Positions 25,401 to 37,471 of a DNA stretch of 64,000 nucleotides are shown in pieces. A program made the translations under genes and the position numbers. The stretch lies in the NCBI GenBank assembly GCA_000231825.2, contig JH720394.1, positions 115,283 through 179,282 of the forward strand, in the 5' to 3' direction. The DNA comes from Tetrahymena elliotti 4EA. Its lineage: Eukaryota > Ciliophora > Oligohymenophorea > Hymenostomatida > Tetrahymenidae. Below the pieces are notes generated by a model, which ran no database searches, was not told the DNA's origin, and worked only from the letters and a program-made list of their open reading frames with translations. Position 1 is the stretch's first letter, and every line of letters begins with the position of its first letter.

Positions 25401-26528
25401 TGACTAATTCGAATTTTGAGTACTATTTTTACCTTTGAGACTATCTTTTTTTTATAAATTTTGAGTACTGCTTTGTTTTACTTTACTATTTGGCTGCTAA
25501 CTTGCTGCAGAATTGGCTACAATTGCATTTGATCCTAATTTTTGACTCCCTTAAGAAGAATACTTTGCTATATTTTTTGCTATTATACTATTCTTAGATA
25601 ATTGATTATTATCATTATTAACTTTAGATTCATTTTAACGCAATATCACAAAGCTGCTTAAATCCTTCAAAAAATTAGATAAACCCTTCTCTAACTTTTA
25701 CTTTGCTTTGTGATTTTTATCATGCACACTTTCTTCAGTTCCTGGCGCTGGTATATCGCCTACTATTCCTTTTGGTGGTTTATTTGGATTCTTTTTATTT
25801 TCTTCTTCAATAATTTTTGCAATTCTATAATACTCAATTCTCCTCTTCTTATCATGCATATGATTGATGATATTGCAAAGAGGCTGCATGAAAAGCCTAG
25901 GGATATCTTAGTGAAATTTATAGTACTCAGTTAATAATTTGATCTTTTGGGGATATTCAAATCTAGAATACATTCTCTTAAGATACTCTTCTTGCTCATC
26001 TAAAACTTGCAAATCCTTAAACTTGATGGTGAATTTCGTGCGAGAACCTTATAATAAATCATTCAAATCTCTTGTATAGTAGTAGTTCTAAGATTGAGAG
26101 AATTTATCATATAAATTTTGGTAGAGCTTTTGCATGTACATTTGTTGTAATTTTTTATATTTTTCTGATTTAAAATATTACTGCTACTATTATTATTTGA
26201 ATAAATGAGACTTGCTCTGTTTTGTCAGAGACAAAGATTGATTTTTTAAACGATTTCTGTCCTCTCCATCAACACTACGATTAACCGCTTGTGTTTAATT
26301 TTGTTGCTAAAATGATTTCCCTGCCTATCTCTTCCCATAATTGCTGCTACTACTGCTTCCTAAGCTATTTTAATTACTTGAACCTGCATTACTCAGGTGT
26401 TAATTATTCTAAAATGAAGAAGTTGCAGTTGGGTGTTAACTATTATATTATAAATATGTTGAAGGGCCATTAGCTTGAGAGGAAGAATGAATATTGGAGC
26501 TGTAAGTTGATGAACCCAGCACATTCAT
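22452..26528 (-). CDS. large Gln/Asn/Ser-rich protein with conserved N-terminal core (1358 residues)
   Basis: An unbroken ciliate-code frame of 1359 codons runs from the ATG at 26,528 to the TGA at 22,452-22,454, with no intron. Residues about 1-140 are Ser/Asn/Gln-rich with a six-Gln run. Residues about 147-262 look folded and charged (RDLNDLLQGSRTKFTIKFKD, LKRMYSRFEYPQKIKLLTEY, HDKKRRIEYYRIAKIIEEEN). The remaining ~1,090 residues are prion-like low-complexity Q/N/S sequence, including a run of about 15 Gln then 6 more near residues 905-935. The tail is Ser/Thr/Pro-containing. The core resembles conserved ciliate hypothetical proteins in style, but I cannot name a family. A scaffold or ribonucleoprotein/condensate-forming role is an inference from composition only. 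Confidence 0.85.
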
Positions 26529-27553
26529 CTCTTCAAAATGTTAGGTTGATTTTGGGTTTTATGGGTTTTACCTATTCAATTTATATATTTTCTTCCTAAT
26601 CAATTAATTGAAAATTTACAATTCTTAACTTGTGCTTTATTTACCTTTTTTGATAGATAATATTTAATTTCTGAGTTAATCAATCCTTTTTTTTTGGTGT
26701 AAATGTACATTTAAGTTTTTTGCATGTATGTGTTCTTTATATTACTGAATGATAATAGCTTTCTTTTCTTTCATTGATGATAAACTAATGATCATCGAAT
26801 TTGTATTTCTTTCTTCTTATTTTATTCACAAAAAACCCTTAATCCAAAAAAAAACAAACAATAAGAATCAAAATATGTTTTCATTGATTTGTAAATAATT
26901 TAATAACATTTTTAACTTTTTATTAGATATGTTTTTATCAGCTAATCTTAATAAAAATCACTTTTATTCTTTAAAATTTCTATCAATGTTAAAGTAGAAA
27001 CTAAAAATTTTTATTTCTTTTTTACCACCAAAATTAGAGCATCCATTTCTAAAATTAATTTTTTCTTAACTCCTATTACCAGTTCATAAATTAATGTATA
27101 TATTCATCAAAATAGCCAAGATGGATAACGATTTTTTAAGTCTGTCTAGCATATTTTATATTCTCATAATTTTCTATGAACTATTAATAATTTCGATTAT
27201 TTAATGGATAATGATTCATCCATACTTTTGGCTTATAAGTTATAGAAAAAACTCTTCAAAAAATTTGATTAACGAATATTTTATCTCATATCCCTTCAAT
27301 TAAATTTTATTATTTATTATATCTAATATGAATGTAAAATTTTTTAATTTTATCACATTGTCATTTTTTGAGATCAATCAATCGTTTACTATATTTATTT
27401 TTTTAAAATCAATTTTATTCAAATTACTTTTAAAAGTCTTCTAATAATATTATTTTTTATTGAATTTCTAAAAATTAAATAATCATTTTGTTTTTAAATA
27501 AAAATAAATTATTCATTCATAAACAAAAAAAATATTTAAATAGAATTTAACCT
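26529..27553. other. intergenic, no gene seen
   Basis: A+T-rich spacer separating the start of the Q/N-rich gene from the 3' end of the first dioxygenase copy. No protein-like frame was recognised. Confidence 0.5.
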
Positions 27554-29121
27554 TCAAGTTATACATCTCAATATTTTTTAGATAAATAACTAACTTAATA
27601 TTAATCTTAAAATTAAAAATTAAAATAATTATTTTATTAGCTAATTTAGAACTATTTTAATTTGAAATTTCAATAGAATTATTATCTTCTTATTATTTAT
27701 ATTTAATAAATAATTAAGGATTAATTTGAAGTAAGTAAACAAATAAATAAACATTTACCAAGCTGATTAACTAGAATTAAGATATAATTTAGAAACAACT
27801 TAATTATAATCTCTAAAGGGTAAGTGAGAACGATGCTATAACCAATTTCTATGGTGCCATTTACAATCTTAGGAGTCAATAAAATGAAGAGCATAAGCAT
27901 GACGAGGTATTGAAGATTCATTATACTTGGACAGATGAACGTAGTCTCCATGGAATATGAACATAGATCTTCTTTTTACTTCTATAGGAACAGCTTTTTC
28001 TACATCATACTACTTCTCTATACCTTCTAAATAAAATTAATCTCCTCTTTCTGTTCTATAACAAAAATGAGATGTTGGCTGTTTGTGGCTGCCTTAAATA
28101 CCCCACATACATCCGTTTTCAATGGTAGCATCATGCAAGGCAAACCAAAATCCTATAGCTGAAGATTAAGGAACTGTGATTAAGAAAGTATTATCTGTAT
28201 GTGGAGGAACCTAATAAATAAATAAGTAATTAAATTAATAAATAAATAAATGCTTTTTATGAATTGATTGATAGGGAAAATATATTTTTTTTAGATTAAT
28301 TGACTTTCAATTACTCCTGCAAAAAAGATTATTTTATTTTTTTACTGATGAAAAGTGAAATATTTTGAGAAAATATGTTGATTCATTTAAATTAAATTTG
28401 TTTATCCCTTCAATAATTAAGGTGAAGAAATTAAAATAAAATAAAAAACTGTTTGGATATTATCAAAAATACACACTTTAATGAAAAATACTTATTTTCT
28501 TAAATTTAATGAGTAAAATAGTTGCTGGAGAGTTTTAAAGTGAGTGAGATGAAAAAAATATATATATTTTAATTTTAGTTGAACTATTACAGGTGTGCCT
28601 ACTCTTTGGTTTTTGAATATGTACATGCTTTAAACACATTAGGGTTTTTGGTATCCAATTTAATTTAGAATATATTATAGCAGAGGTCTATAACTGAATT
28701 TTTCAAAAACAGGGTCTAAATCATGCAAAGCATGACCCATTTTGTTCAACACTTNNNNNNNNNNNNNNNNNNNNNNNNNNNNNNNNNNNNNNNNNNNNNN
28801 NNNNNNNNNNNNNNNNNNNNNNNNNNNNNNNNNNNNNNNNNNNNNNNNNNNNNNNNNNNNNNNNNNNNNNNNNNNNNNNNNNNNNNNNNNNNNNNNNNNN
28901 NNNNNNNNNNNNNNNNNNNNNNNNNNNNNNNNNNNNNNNNNNNNNNNNNNNNNNNNNNNNNNNNNNNNNNNNNNNNNNNNNNNNNNNNNNNNNNNNNNNN
29001 NNNNNNNNNNNNNNNNNNNNTGTTGTTCGGTAAATATATGATTAAAAGGAATAGCAGAGAACTTGTAGACTTGTTAGTTTAGGATATATTTGTTACTTGT
29101 CAAAAATCTTTTGAGTATCAT
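27554..29121 (-). CDS. phytanoyl-CoA dioxygenase domain protein (PHYHD1-like), copy A, interrupted by assembly gap
   Basis: A non-haem Fe(II)/2-oxoglutarate oxygenase paralogous to copy B. Exon 1 is 29,121-28,591 and contains the N gap. Exon 2 starts at 28,210 with VPPHTDNTFLITVPQ. The HTD and the later His in FHGDYVHLSK are the iron ligands. The coding sequence is otherwise intact and very close to copy B. The codon that is TGA in copy B is TGG here (27,758-27,760), so the frame runs on for about 67 more codons to a TGA at 27,554. That tail is A+T-rich and unlike the enzyme, so it is either a real extension or a decaying end. The start ATG-ATA-CTC corresponds to ATG-ATG-CTC in copy B. Confidence 0.85.
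28755..29020. other. assembly gap (266 N)
   Basis: The run of N lies inside exon 1 of dioxygenase copy A. The matching interval in copy B is about 248 bp. Replacing 266 N by 248 bases makes exon 1 the same 513-bp length as in copy B, so the real gap is probably 248 bp. Confidence 0.95.
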
Positions 29122-30504
29122 TTTACAATTTTTTATTTTTAGTCTTTGATTTAGAAAAATACAATTTATTTATTTTTTATTATTTTGATGAAGATTAATC
29201 TCAATTTAATAGCCTTATTTTAAAGATAAAATTTAATATCTCTCTTCTTCTTAAATATCATATTGATGATTTTATCAAAAATATCAAATTAAAAAACGAA
29301 ACAGTGTAATATAAAGTTTAGGCAAATTTAGAGATTTATTTATTTGAGGTAATATATTATTTCAATAAAATTAATTATTAAGTATTACATATTATCATGT
29401 AATCTGTTTATGTGAATTTTTATTAATAAAATCATTTAATTGGCATATTAATAATTCAAAAAGATGTTTAAAATTAGATTTTCATGGATAAACTACATAA
29501 TTTAAAGAGAGAAAATTGACATTAAACTTCTCAAACAAATGATTGTTTCCCTCAATTTATTTATAATCAACCATAAAAGATTAAATTTAAAATCAATTAT
29601 TCAATATATCGAAATTTTTAAGTTGAATAAATACAATTTCAATACAAATAAAGAAAAAAAAATCAAAATAGTAAAGTTATTAAGAAAGTAACATTGCAAC
29701 GAAATGTATTACTTTATTTATTAAACATATTTTGGACTAAAATCTCTCATTTTTAAAATGAAATCATATTTTCTATTTATAGTAATTAAATGTTTTTATT
29801 TTGAATATTCTAATTCAGAGCTAAATATTAATTATCTTTAATTTTTAACAAAAAATTTAAATATTTAGCTTAACATATTTATCTTATTAAAATAAGATTT
29901 AAACTAAATAAATATTTGTTTATCTACTATTATTTAAAAAAAAAATTTATTTTTTTATTTTTACTGATTAATTTTTCTAGGTAAGGAAGGATAGATTAAA
30001 TTTTCATTAATTTAAAAAATTAGTTAAATAATTATTCTGAATTTTAATTCTGAAAAAAATCAAAAATTTCTTTCAAATTTAAAAATTTAAAGAAAGAAGA
30101 TCTTAAATAAATTAATACAAAAAAAAATATTATTAGTCTTTCATCAATAATTTTTCAATTTTTGTTGAGAAAAAGTAAAATTTTATGAAATTAAAATACT
30201 ATTTTCTTTTATACTTATACTTATTTGAATTTTAATTTATATGTTTTAGTATTATTAATCACAATTTAGCTTAGTCAAAAAATTTTAATCGAATATAATT
30301 CTAAAGAAATATTTCTCCATAACAGTTAGATAAATAACTATCTCATCATTAATATGAAAATTTATTATTAAAATAATTATTTTTTTTAGCAAATTTAAAA
30401 CTGTTTTGAAATGAAAAATTAGATCATATTCTCACAATTTTTATCAATAAGTGATTTTATATTAATTAGAGTAAGTTAACAAATAAATAAAAAATTAATA
30501 TGTA
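29122..30504. other. intergenic between duplicated dioxygenase genes
   Basis: No gene was seen. The outer parts (about 29,340-29,470 and 30,320-30,470) resemble the flanks of the other copy, showing that the duplicated unit extends beyond the coding sequence. Confidence 0.6.
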
Positions 30505-31814
30505 TCAAGCTTATTAACTAGTATTAGGATATAATTTAGATACAACTTAATTGTAATCTCTAAAGGGTAAATGAGAGCGACGTTATAACCAATTTCTTTA
30601 GTGCCATTTATAGCCTTAGGAATCAATAAAATGAAGAGCATAAGCATGACGAGGCATTGAAGATTCGTTATGCTTGGACAGATGAACGTAATCTCCATGG
30701 AATATGAACATAGATCCTCTTTTTACTTCTATAGGAACAGCTTTTTCTACATCATACTACTTCTCTGTACCTTCTAAGTAAAGTTAATCTTCTTTTTCAG
30801 TTCTATAACAAAAACGAGATGTTGGCTGTTTGTGGCTGCCTTAAATACCCCACATACATCCATTTTCTATTGTAGCATCATGCAAGGCAAACCAAAATCC
30901 TATAGCTGAAGATTAAGGAACTGTGATTAAAAAAGTATTATCTGTGTGTGGAGGAACCTAATAAATAAATATGAAAAGGATTTAAATGCTTTTTTATATA
31001 GAGAATATAATTTTTTTTAGATTAATTGACTTTTAATTATTCCTGCAAAAAAGAATGTTTTATTTTTACTTAAAAAAAAATATTTTGAGAAAATAAGTTG
31101 ATTTAGATACATTAATTTTATCTCTTCAATAATTAATGCGAAGAAATTAAATTATAATAAAATACTATCTGGATTTTATCAAAAATACACACTTTACTGA
31201 AAAAGAAATATTTTCTAAAGTCTAATTAGTAAAATGTGGGGAGTTTTAAAGTGAGTGAGATGAAAAAAATATATTTTTTTTAATTTTAGTTAAATCATTA
31301 CAGGTGTGCCCACTCTTTGGTTTTTGAATATGTACATGCTTTAAACGCATTAGGGTTTTTGGTATCCAACTTAATTTAGAATATATTATAGCAGAGGTCT
31401 ATAACTGAATTTTTCAAAAACAGGGTCTAAATCATGCAAAGCATGACCCATTTTGTTCAACACTTAATCTTCAGGCACCTTTAACTTATTATTTTCATCA
31501 AAAACATTAGGCTCAAAGAAAAATCCTATTTAATCCCCTGAGTCAATAAAAGTCTTAGCAGATTCTACTTCTCCTTTACTAAAGCAAAATCTGTTCTCCA
31601 TAAAATTATTACTTTTCATTATCTTTTAACACTGTTTAATAAGTTCCTCTATCTTCTACACTGAAACAACATTCTATACAAGAGTAGATCCATTCTCTTC
31701 AAATTCTTTAAGATGTTGTTCGGTAAATATATGATTAAAAGGAATAGCAGAGAACTTGTAGACTTGTTAGTTTAGGATATATTTGTTACTTGTCAAAAAT
31801 CTTTTGAGCATCAT
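30505..31814 (-). CDS. phytanoyl-CoA dioxygenase domain protein (PHYHD1-like), copy B
   Basis: Intact two-exon gene. Exon 1 is 31,814-31,302 (171 codons) and exon 2 is 30,957-30,505 (151 codons), giving 321 residues. The fold is the cupin-type Fe(II)/2-oxoglutarate oxygenase of the PhyH family. Matches to animal PHYHD1 run throughout: SGDQIGFFFEPNVFDENNKL, NKMGHALHDLDPVF, QSMYIFKNQRVGTP, PPHTDNTFL, FALHDATIENGCMWGIQGSH, FHGDYVHLSK and PRHAYALHF. Iron ligands are H175, D177 and about H263; the Arg near 274 is a candidate 2-oxoglutarate anchor. The N-terminus MMLKRFLTSNKYILNQQ has few acidic residues and could be a mitochondrial leader, which is an inference. The natural substrate of PHYHD1-type enzymes is uncertain. 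Confidence 0.93.
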
Positions 31815-32709
31815 TTTACAATTTTTAATTTTTAGACTTTGATTTTGAAAAATACAATTTATTTTTTGTTTTTTTATTATTTTTATGAATGAGGATTTAT
31901 GTAAACACAAAGTATAATATCTCTCTTCTTCTATAATATCACTTCTAAATTATCTGATAATCTTATAGAAAATATCAAATTAAAAAGTTATTTTTTTCTT
32001 TATTTGTTAGAATGAAAGTTTAGGTTTTATTTGATCATTTTTATCACAGCTTCCTTGAATTTCCCACAAAAAATTTTATTCTAGCTTTGAATTACATTTT
32101 CTTCTAGATCTTCAAGATTTATTTTTAAAAAATAATAAATTCTTCTTACATGTCATCACTAACTAGATGCAAAATCTAAACAATTTCTATTTGTGATAAA
32201 ATATTTTTTCAATAAAATTAATTATTAAGTATTAAATATTATCATCTAAGCTGTTTATGCGAAGCTACAGTAATAAAATCATCTAATTAACATTTTAATA
32301 ATTAAAAAAAATGTTTAAAAATGAGATTTTCAAGAATAAACTATGAAAGATTGAAGAATACAATTTCAAATAGAAATAAAGAAGAAAAAAAAACTTTCAC
32401 TAAAAATAAAAATCAGAAAAGAAAAAAAAGTAAATGATTAAATTACCTTAATATCCAAAATTTCAGTGTATAGCCCTGAAAAGGCAGTACCTTAGGGTAC
32501 TATACATATATATATTAAAGAAAAAAAATTAAAATAGTAAAGTTAAATATAAAAATAAAATTTTTACTTTTTTTCCTATTTTGAAATAATAATACATTAT
32601 CTTTAGAAAAATTGTTTCTGATATTAGTATTTCATTAGAAATATGATGAGAAATAAATTTAGCTTGATTTTTTATTAAATTACAGGCATTTAATATAAAT
32701 ATAATCATT
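31815..32709. other. intergenic with structured hairpin
   Basis: No gene was seen. The spacer holds the 5' flank of dioxygenase copy B, including sequence shared with copy A near 32,217-32,330, and the hairpin at 32,467-32,506. Confidence 0.5.
32467..32506. other. nested perfect stem-loop, candidate RNA structure
   Basis: The stem TGTATAG (32,467-32,473) pairs with CTATACA (32,500-32,506). Next, CCCT pairs with AGGG after a TA bulge. Inside that, after a GAA bulge, AAGG pairs with CCTT around the loop CAGTA. All 15 pairs are Watson-Crick, and the patch is far more G+C-rich than its surroundings. It lies about 200 bp upstream of the LRR gene. The function is unknown. Confidence 0.6.
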
Positions 32710-34275
32710 ATGAATTTTTTAGATTTATTATCTAAGACTTATTTTTAAAAAAAGTATGCTGAAATAAATGAAATTATTTTAAAAATTGGAGGATGTAAAT
32801 TATGATAGATTTAGTATTCACATTGTAAATTAATTTTTTTATGTAAAGTTTTTAATCTTTGATCATGAGTCTCTTATTCATCTTGAAATTGATTTAAGGT
32901 ATGATTATTTAGATATATCTTTTTATGGAAAATTTTAATTCTTTTGAAAATCTTATATGTTGTTTAAATAAATGTAAAGTGAAAATAAAATTGAGTAATA
33001 AGGGGCTTTAGATTTAGCAGAGTCTTTAATGAAATGCAAATATTTAGAAAGTGTATCCCTTGAATTAAGGTAATCATAAATAAATGTTAAATAATAATGT
33101 TTTAGAATATATTTCTAATATTTTTAGCAAAATTAAATTATCAATCTATTTTATCAACTAAAACAAAAATTCAAATTAAAACTATTTCAAACAAAAAATT
33201 TATTTATTAAAACAGTTTAAACAGGATAGGAGTAAAAGGAATTTAAAGCTTAGGAAAATCATTAAGTTAATGTGTTAATCTCTAAAATATAAGACTCATA
33301 CTTTAGTAAAGATTATTTATTGCTTGCTATCAAAATAAAGCTCTTTTTAAGCTATTTATTTTTTCCTCATCTATTTGTAAAAAATTAATTAATTATTTAG
33401 AGGAATTTCAAATCTAATTGGAAAAGAGGGTGCTTCGTAACTAGGCTAAGAATTATCAAAATGCATGAATCTTACTAGTTTACATTTAGATATGAAGTAA
33501 ATTAATTTATTATAAAAGTTTTTATATAAACTTTTTTTAAAATTAAAATTATTTGAATTTTGTTAAGGATCAATCAAATATTTAGTTAAATAATTTAAAT
33601 ATTTATATTAAGGGCTAATTTGATTGAATCAGAGGGAACTTAAATTTTATGCTTTTCTTTAGCTAGTTGCAGTAAGCTTACCACTCTTTCTCTTAATCTA
33701 GGGTAATTAATATCTATTATTTTAAATTTTAATTAAACTAATTTTAATCGGCTAAATAATAGTTTCAACTAAATTTAAGATGTAACTGCATCATACATAG
33801 GTGTTGCTTTAGAAAAATTTCAGGATCTATAGAATTTGAAATTAAATTTGGAGTATTATTTGTTCTTTTTTTTTGCTTTGGCTTCAAAATAAAAATATTT
33901 TTTCTCTCTAAAAGATGGAATGAAATTAGATCAGAAGGAGTATAAGGTCTATGCTAATTTTTAGTAAAAGGCTCAAATCTGAAAAAATTAGCTCTTTCTC
34001 TTACGTAGCAATTTTTCTATCTTGTTTTTTGAAATTCTTTAAAGAAATAAAGATTAAATATTTTTGGAGCTGCACTAAAATAGAAATAACTTGATTTAAT
34101 AATTTTTCTTTTGTAGGTAAAATTATGTAGGGGATGAGGGAACATAATTTTTATGCTAAAGTTTATCAAATTGTTGCAACTTAAAAGATTTGGGTATTAA
34201 TCTAAGGTAATTTTGAAATAACATATCCTACAAAATAAATAAATAAATAAATAAATAAATAAATATATAAATATA

Positions 34276-34306
<31 letters not shown>

Positions 34307-35090
34307 AAAAATAGATACTGTCAAGTTACTAATGAGGGTCTAACAAATTTTAACAAAACATTTAAAAATTGCTAAAACCTTTCAAACTTAAAACTAAATC
34401 TAGAGTAAGCTTTGTTATTAATGAATATTACAATTTAAACTTTTAAAAATTAAAAAACATTTCAATTTTATTTAGAAATATACTTTTCTTAAATTTTAAT
34501 TAAATTTATAATCTTTTATAAGTTGGAATACTATTGATGATATCGGAGCCATAGAATTAGCATCAGCTCTAAAATAATTAAATAATATTTCTAATTTAGA
34601 ACTAATGTTAAGGTAATAAATAATTTCTTCTAATACAAAATTCAAATTTCTATTTATTTTAAAATTAGCAAAAATTCTATAGGAAATGATGGAGTGTCAA
34701 AAATATTTTCTGCTTTAAGCTAATTTACTAATTTAAAATGTGCTTTTCTTTCTTTGGGGTAAATTTTTTTGAAATTGAAATTAAAAATATTCATTCAATT
34801 AAATAAGATCATCAATTTAATTAACATATTAAAATATTTTTTTAAAATCAAGAAGAAATAAAATTTAAGACAATGGGGCATCTGAAATGATAAATTTCTT
34901 TCAAAATTGCAAAAACCTTTTAAATTTGAGACTATGGGTAGAGTAATTATTCTTTTCACTTTTTAATTTTATTTGTAAAGGTCGGTCTCCCTCTATAATG
35001 ATTTTAAAACTAGTTAATTAAATTAATAACTTCAGAAGTTTTTAAATTGCATTTTTAATAGTTTATGAGGGTTTTTATTAATTAAAATGA
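32710..35090 (+). CDS. leucine-rich repeat protein (RNase-inhibitor-like LRRs), many short exons
   Basis: A likely protein-interaction solenoid. The ATG at 32,710 (MNFLDLLSKTYFQKKYAEIN) precedes about ten LRR units of the form N-x-I-G-x-E-G-x2-x-L-x3-L-x2-C-x-N-L-x2-L-x-L-x-L. Clear units are near 33,000-33,070 (QQGALDLAESLMKCKYLESV), 33,215-33,305, 33,400-33,500, 33,610-33,705, 33,780-33,850, 33,910-34,015, 34,125-34,205, 34,525-34,610, 34,675-34,760 and 34,870-34,935. Nearly every unit is its own exon, with GTAA donors following the terminal L-x-L. The last exon can be read to a TGA near 35,088, but the 3' end is uncertain. An (AAAT)n tract lies in one intron. Confidence 0.75.
34233..34310. 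repeat. (AAAT)n microsatellite
   Basis: About eighteen AAAT units with two ATAT interruptions, inside an intron of the LRR gene. Confidence 0.95.
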
Positions 35091-35559
35091 AAATGTTAAT
35101 TTAATAATTGTAATTTACTTATAATTAATAGGAAAAATGACATTAGTAGTAAGTAAAAAACTAAGATTGCAATTAAAATATGCAAAATAAAATAACTTGT
35201 TTAAAAATCATATTACATTTGATTAAAATGTCTGATGCAACTAACTTATGATATTGTCAATATTAATTAATATTTGTAGCCATTTTATTTATTAAAAGAT
35301 AATATTTTTAATTAATTTTTATCAGATAAATCAATTTGAATTAGTTTTCTTTTAAGATTTTATATAAATTTTTGGCATTAAAGTATTTTTGATAGAAATC
35401 AAATCTTATTTATTTATAGCTTCTCGATTGATTCAGGTTTTATCAATTTTTAAAACTTTTTAAATTTATGCGAAATTCAAAAGTGAGTTGTTTATTAAAA
35501 AGTTTATAAGATAAATCTAGTAGGATTTTAACTGCAAATTTAAGGTTTTAGAAACAGAG
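35091..35559. other. spacer between LRR and Sfi1-like genes
   Basis: No clear coding exon. It may contain the 5' exon of the downstream gene, whose start was not found. Confidence 0.35.
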
Positions 35560-37471
35560 AAAGATAGGTTGATTGATGGAAAGCTAAGAAGCATTAGCAG
35601 ATTGCTTTGTAGTATTACAATTATATGCTGAGAGAAGGTGAGTTTTTTAATATTCTAAATTTGGTAGAAAACATTTTTCAATTATCAAACAGGATTAAAA
35701 AAAGAAATCAATTGATGATTTCTAGTTTATTTAGATACAAATAGATGTTTTAAAAATTTAAAAAGGCAATAGAAATAAGTTAAAGGATAGATTATATTCT
35801 GCCATATTTTAGGAGATTTTAGAAGAATATCCATGAGAAAAAGATGAAAATCGTTAAATTTATAATAAATAAAGAAAAAAATATCTAAAAAAAGTAAATA
35901 AATGATTTATTGTATTGAAAATATTAATAAGCATTATTATTAAGACAGTTATAGGCATGGAAAACATATTTCCTCAAGAAGAAAAATTAAAGAGAGTTAT
36001 TGCAAACTATTTAGGAGTATAAGGAAGCACAAATAATAGAGAAAGCCTTTAATAACTTAAAAAAAAATATTATTTTTAGTTAAGGGTTAAAGAGATTTAT
36101 CAAAAATCAAATATATAAAAGATAAGCAGTCGGATTTTCAAGTTTAAAGGAATACCTTAGAATTCAAAAATTTAAAAGAGAAACACTCAAGAGTGTGAAA
36201 GATTACTTTTAGCAAAATATTGTTTTAAAGTGTTTTAAATATTGGAAATTTGGATGTTATAAAGCAGATGAGGACATTCACGAGCATCTTCGCTTAAGGA
36301 ATTGTTTCTTAAATTGGAGAGACGTATTAGATAGAAATAACAACTAAAATATGAAAAAAATAACTCTATTTAGGGTTCATTCACTTCTTAAATGGAATTT
36401 TATCAGGCTTAAAAAAATAGTTGAGTTTGAAAAGCTTAATTCTATGGCTAAAAAATTTCACCTTTTCTAAATCTTTCATGCTTTCTGTATTGTAGTCAGG
36501 AAAAATAAGTTTAAGCAATATAAAAAGAGGAAGGCTTTACATTACTTTAAAAATCAACATTCATTCTTTTTAAAAAAGAAAGTCTTTCAGCTTTTTAAGA
36601 AAGCTGTTTCAGTGAGTTAAGAAGAAAGATTCAAAGATGAAGCAGGTAAAAATTATTAAATTCATAATTCAAGCAAAATTAAGAATTCCTCAAAAGGGAT
36701 AAAAGGTTTATCTTACATTCAAGAATTATTATTAATGAATGAATACAATTTTAAAATAATATTTTAACTATCAAAAAAAGTTAATTCTTACTATGAAAGT
36801 AAGGAGAAGGAGAGATTGGCATTATAAACTTTTTACAAATTGAAGTTAAATGTGAAGATTAATAAAGCTGAAAAGCATAGAAAGAATAAACTTTAAAAGA
36901 AAGCATTGTTAAGATGGAGAGATTTTAGATAAACTTCTATAGAAAGAAAAAGAATGATTGTTTTGAAAATATTTAACAGAAAGAAGGTCCTGATAGAAAA
37001 ATCTTTCTTTTTTTTGAAAAAGTAAGAAATAAATGAAATTAAAATGGTATCTTTAAGCTAATTTACAATATAAAAAGGTTTGTTGAATACAGGAAAGCAA
37101 AGTTAAAGATGGCTGTTTAATACTATTAAAAGAGGATGTTAAGAACATCATTATATACTTGGCTTGGTAGTATTGTAAATGAATACTTGCTTAAATAGGT
37201 TGATGCAGATAATTACCATAAATTTAAGATAAAGCTTAGATGCTTCTAGTAGCTTGCGAAGAATAAAAATATTTAGCAGAGAAAAAAATTGATAGAAACA
37301 AGAATAATTAACTTTTAAAATAAAAAAGAAGATATTCTTCTATGGAGAAGCTTTTAGAAATTCAAAGGAACAATCATATCCTTTTTAAGATATAAAAAAT
37401 ACAACTATGATTTAGTTCACTCTGTATTTTATAATTGGAAGTTATTAATTAAAATGAAAAGGATTTACTGA
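35560..37471 (+). CDS. Sfi1-like helical-repeat protein (candidate centrin-binding)
   Basis: A chain of basic helices punctuated by Leu/Phe and Trp, as in Sfi1/centrin-binding repeats: WKAKKHQQIALQYYNYMLRE, LKCFKYWKFGCYKADED, NCFLNWRDVLDRNN, LLKWNFIRLKKIVEFEKL, ALLRWRDFRQTSIERKRM, RTSLYTWLGSIVNEYLL, ILLWRSFQKFKGTIISFLR and YNWKLLIKMKRIY, then a TGA at 37,469. Such proteins organise centrin at basal bodies. Clear introns are about 35,639-35,691, one starting near 36,646, and about 37,023-37,078. Frames are continuous between them. The 5' end is unresolved: a frame change is needed near 35,560-35,600 and no ATG is convincing. The assignment rests on repeat pattern, not on a full profile match. 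Confidence 0.6.

Noticed and set aside
25710..25934. Plus-strand Ile/Phe/Trp-rich ORF
   Set aside because: It is a shadow of the conserved charged core of the minus-strand gene at 22,452-26,528.
28723..29082. ORFs spanning the run of N
   Set aside because: They exist only because N is read as open sequence. The real gene there is minus-strand dioxygenase copy A.
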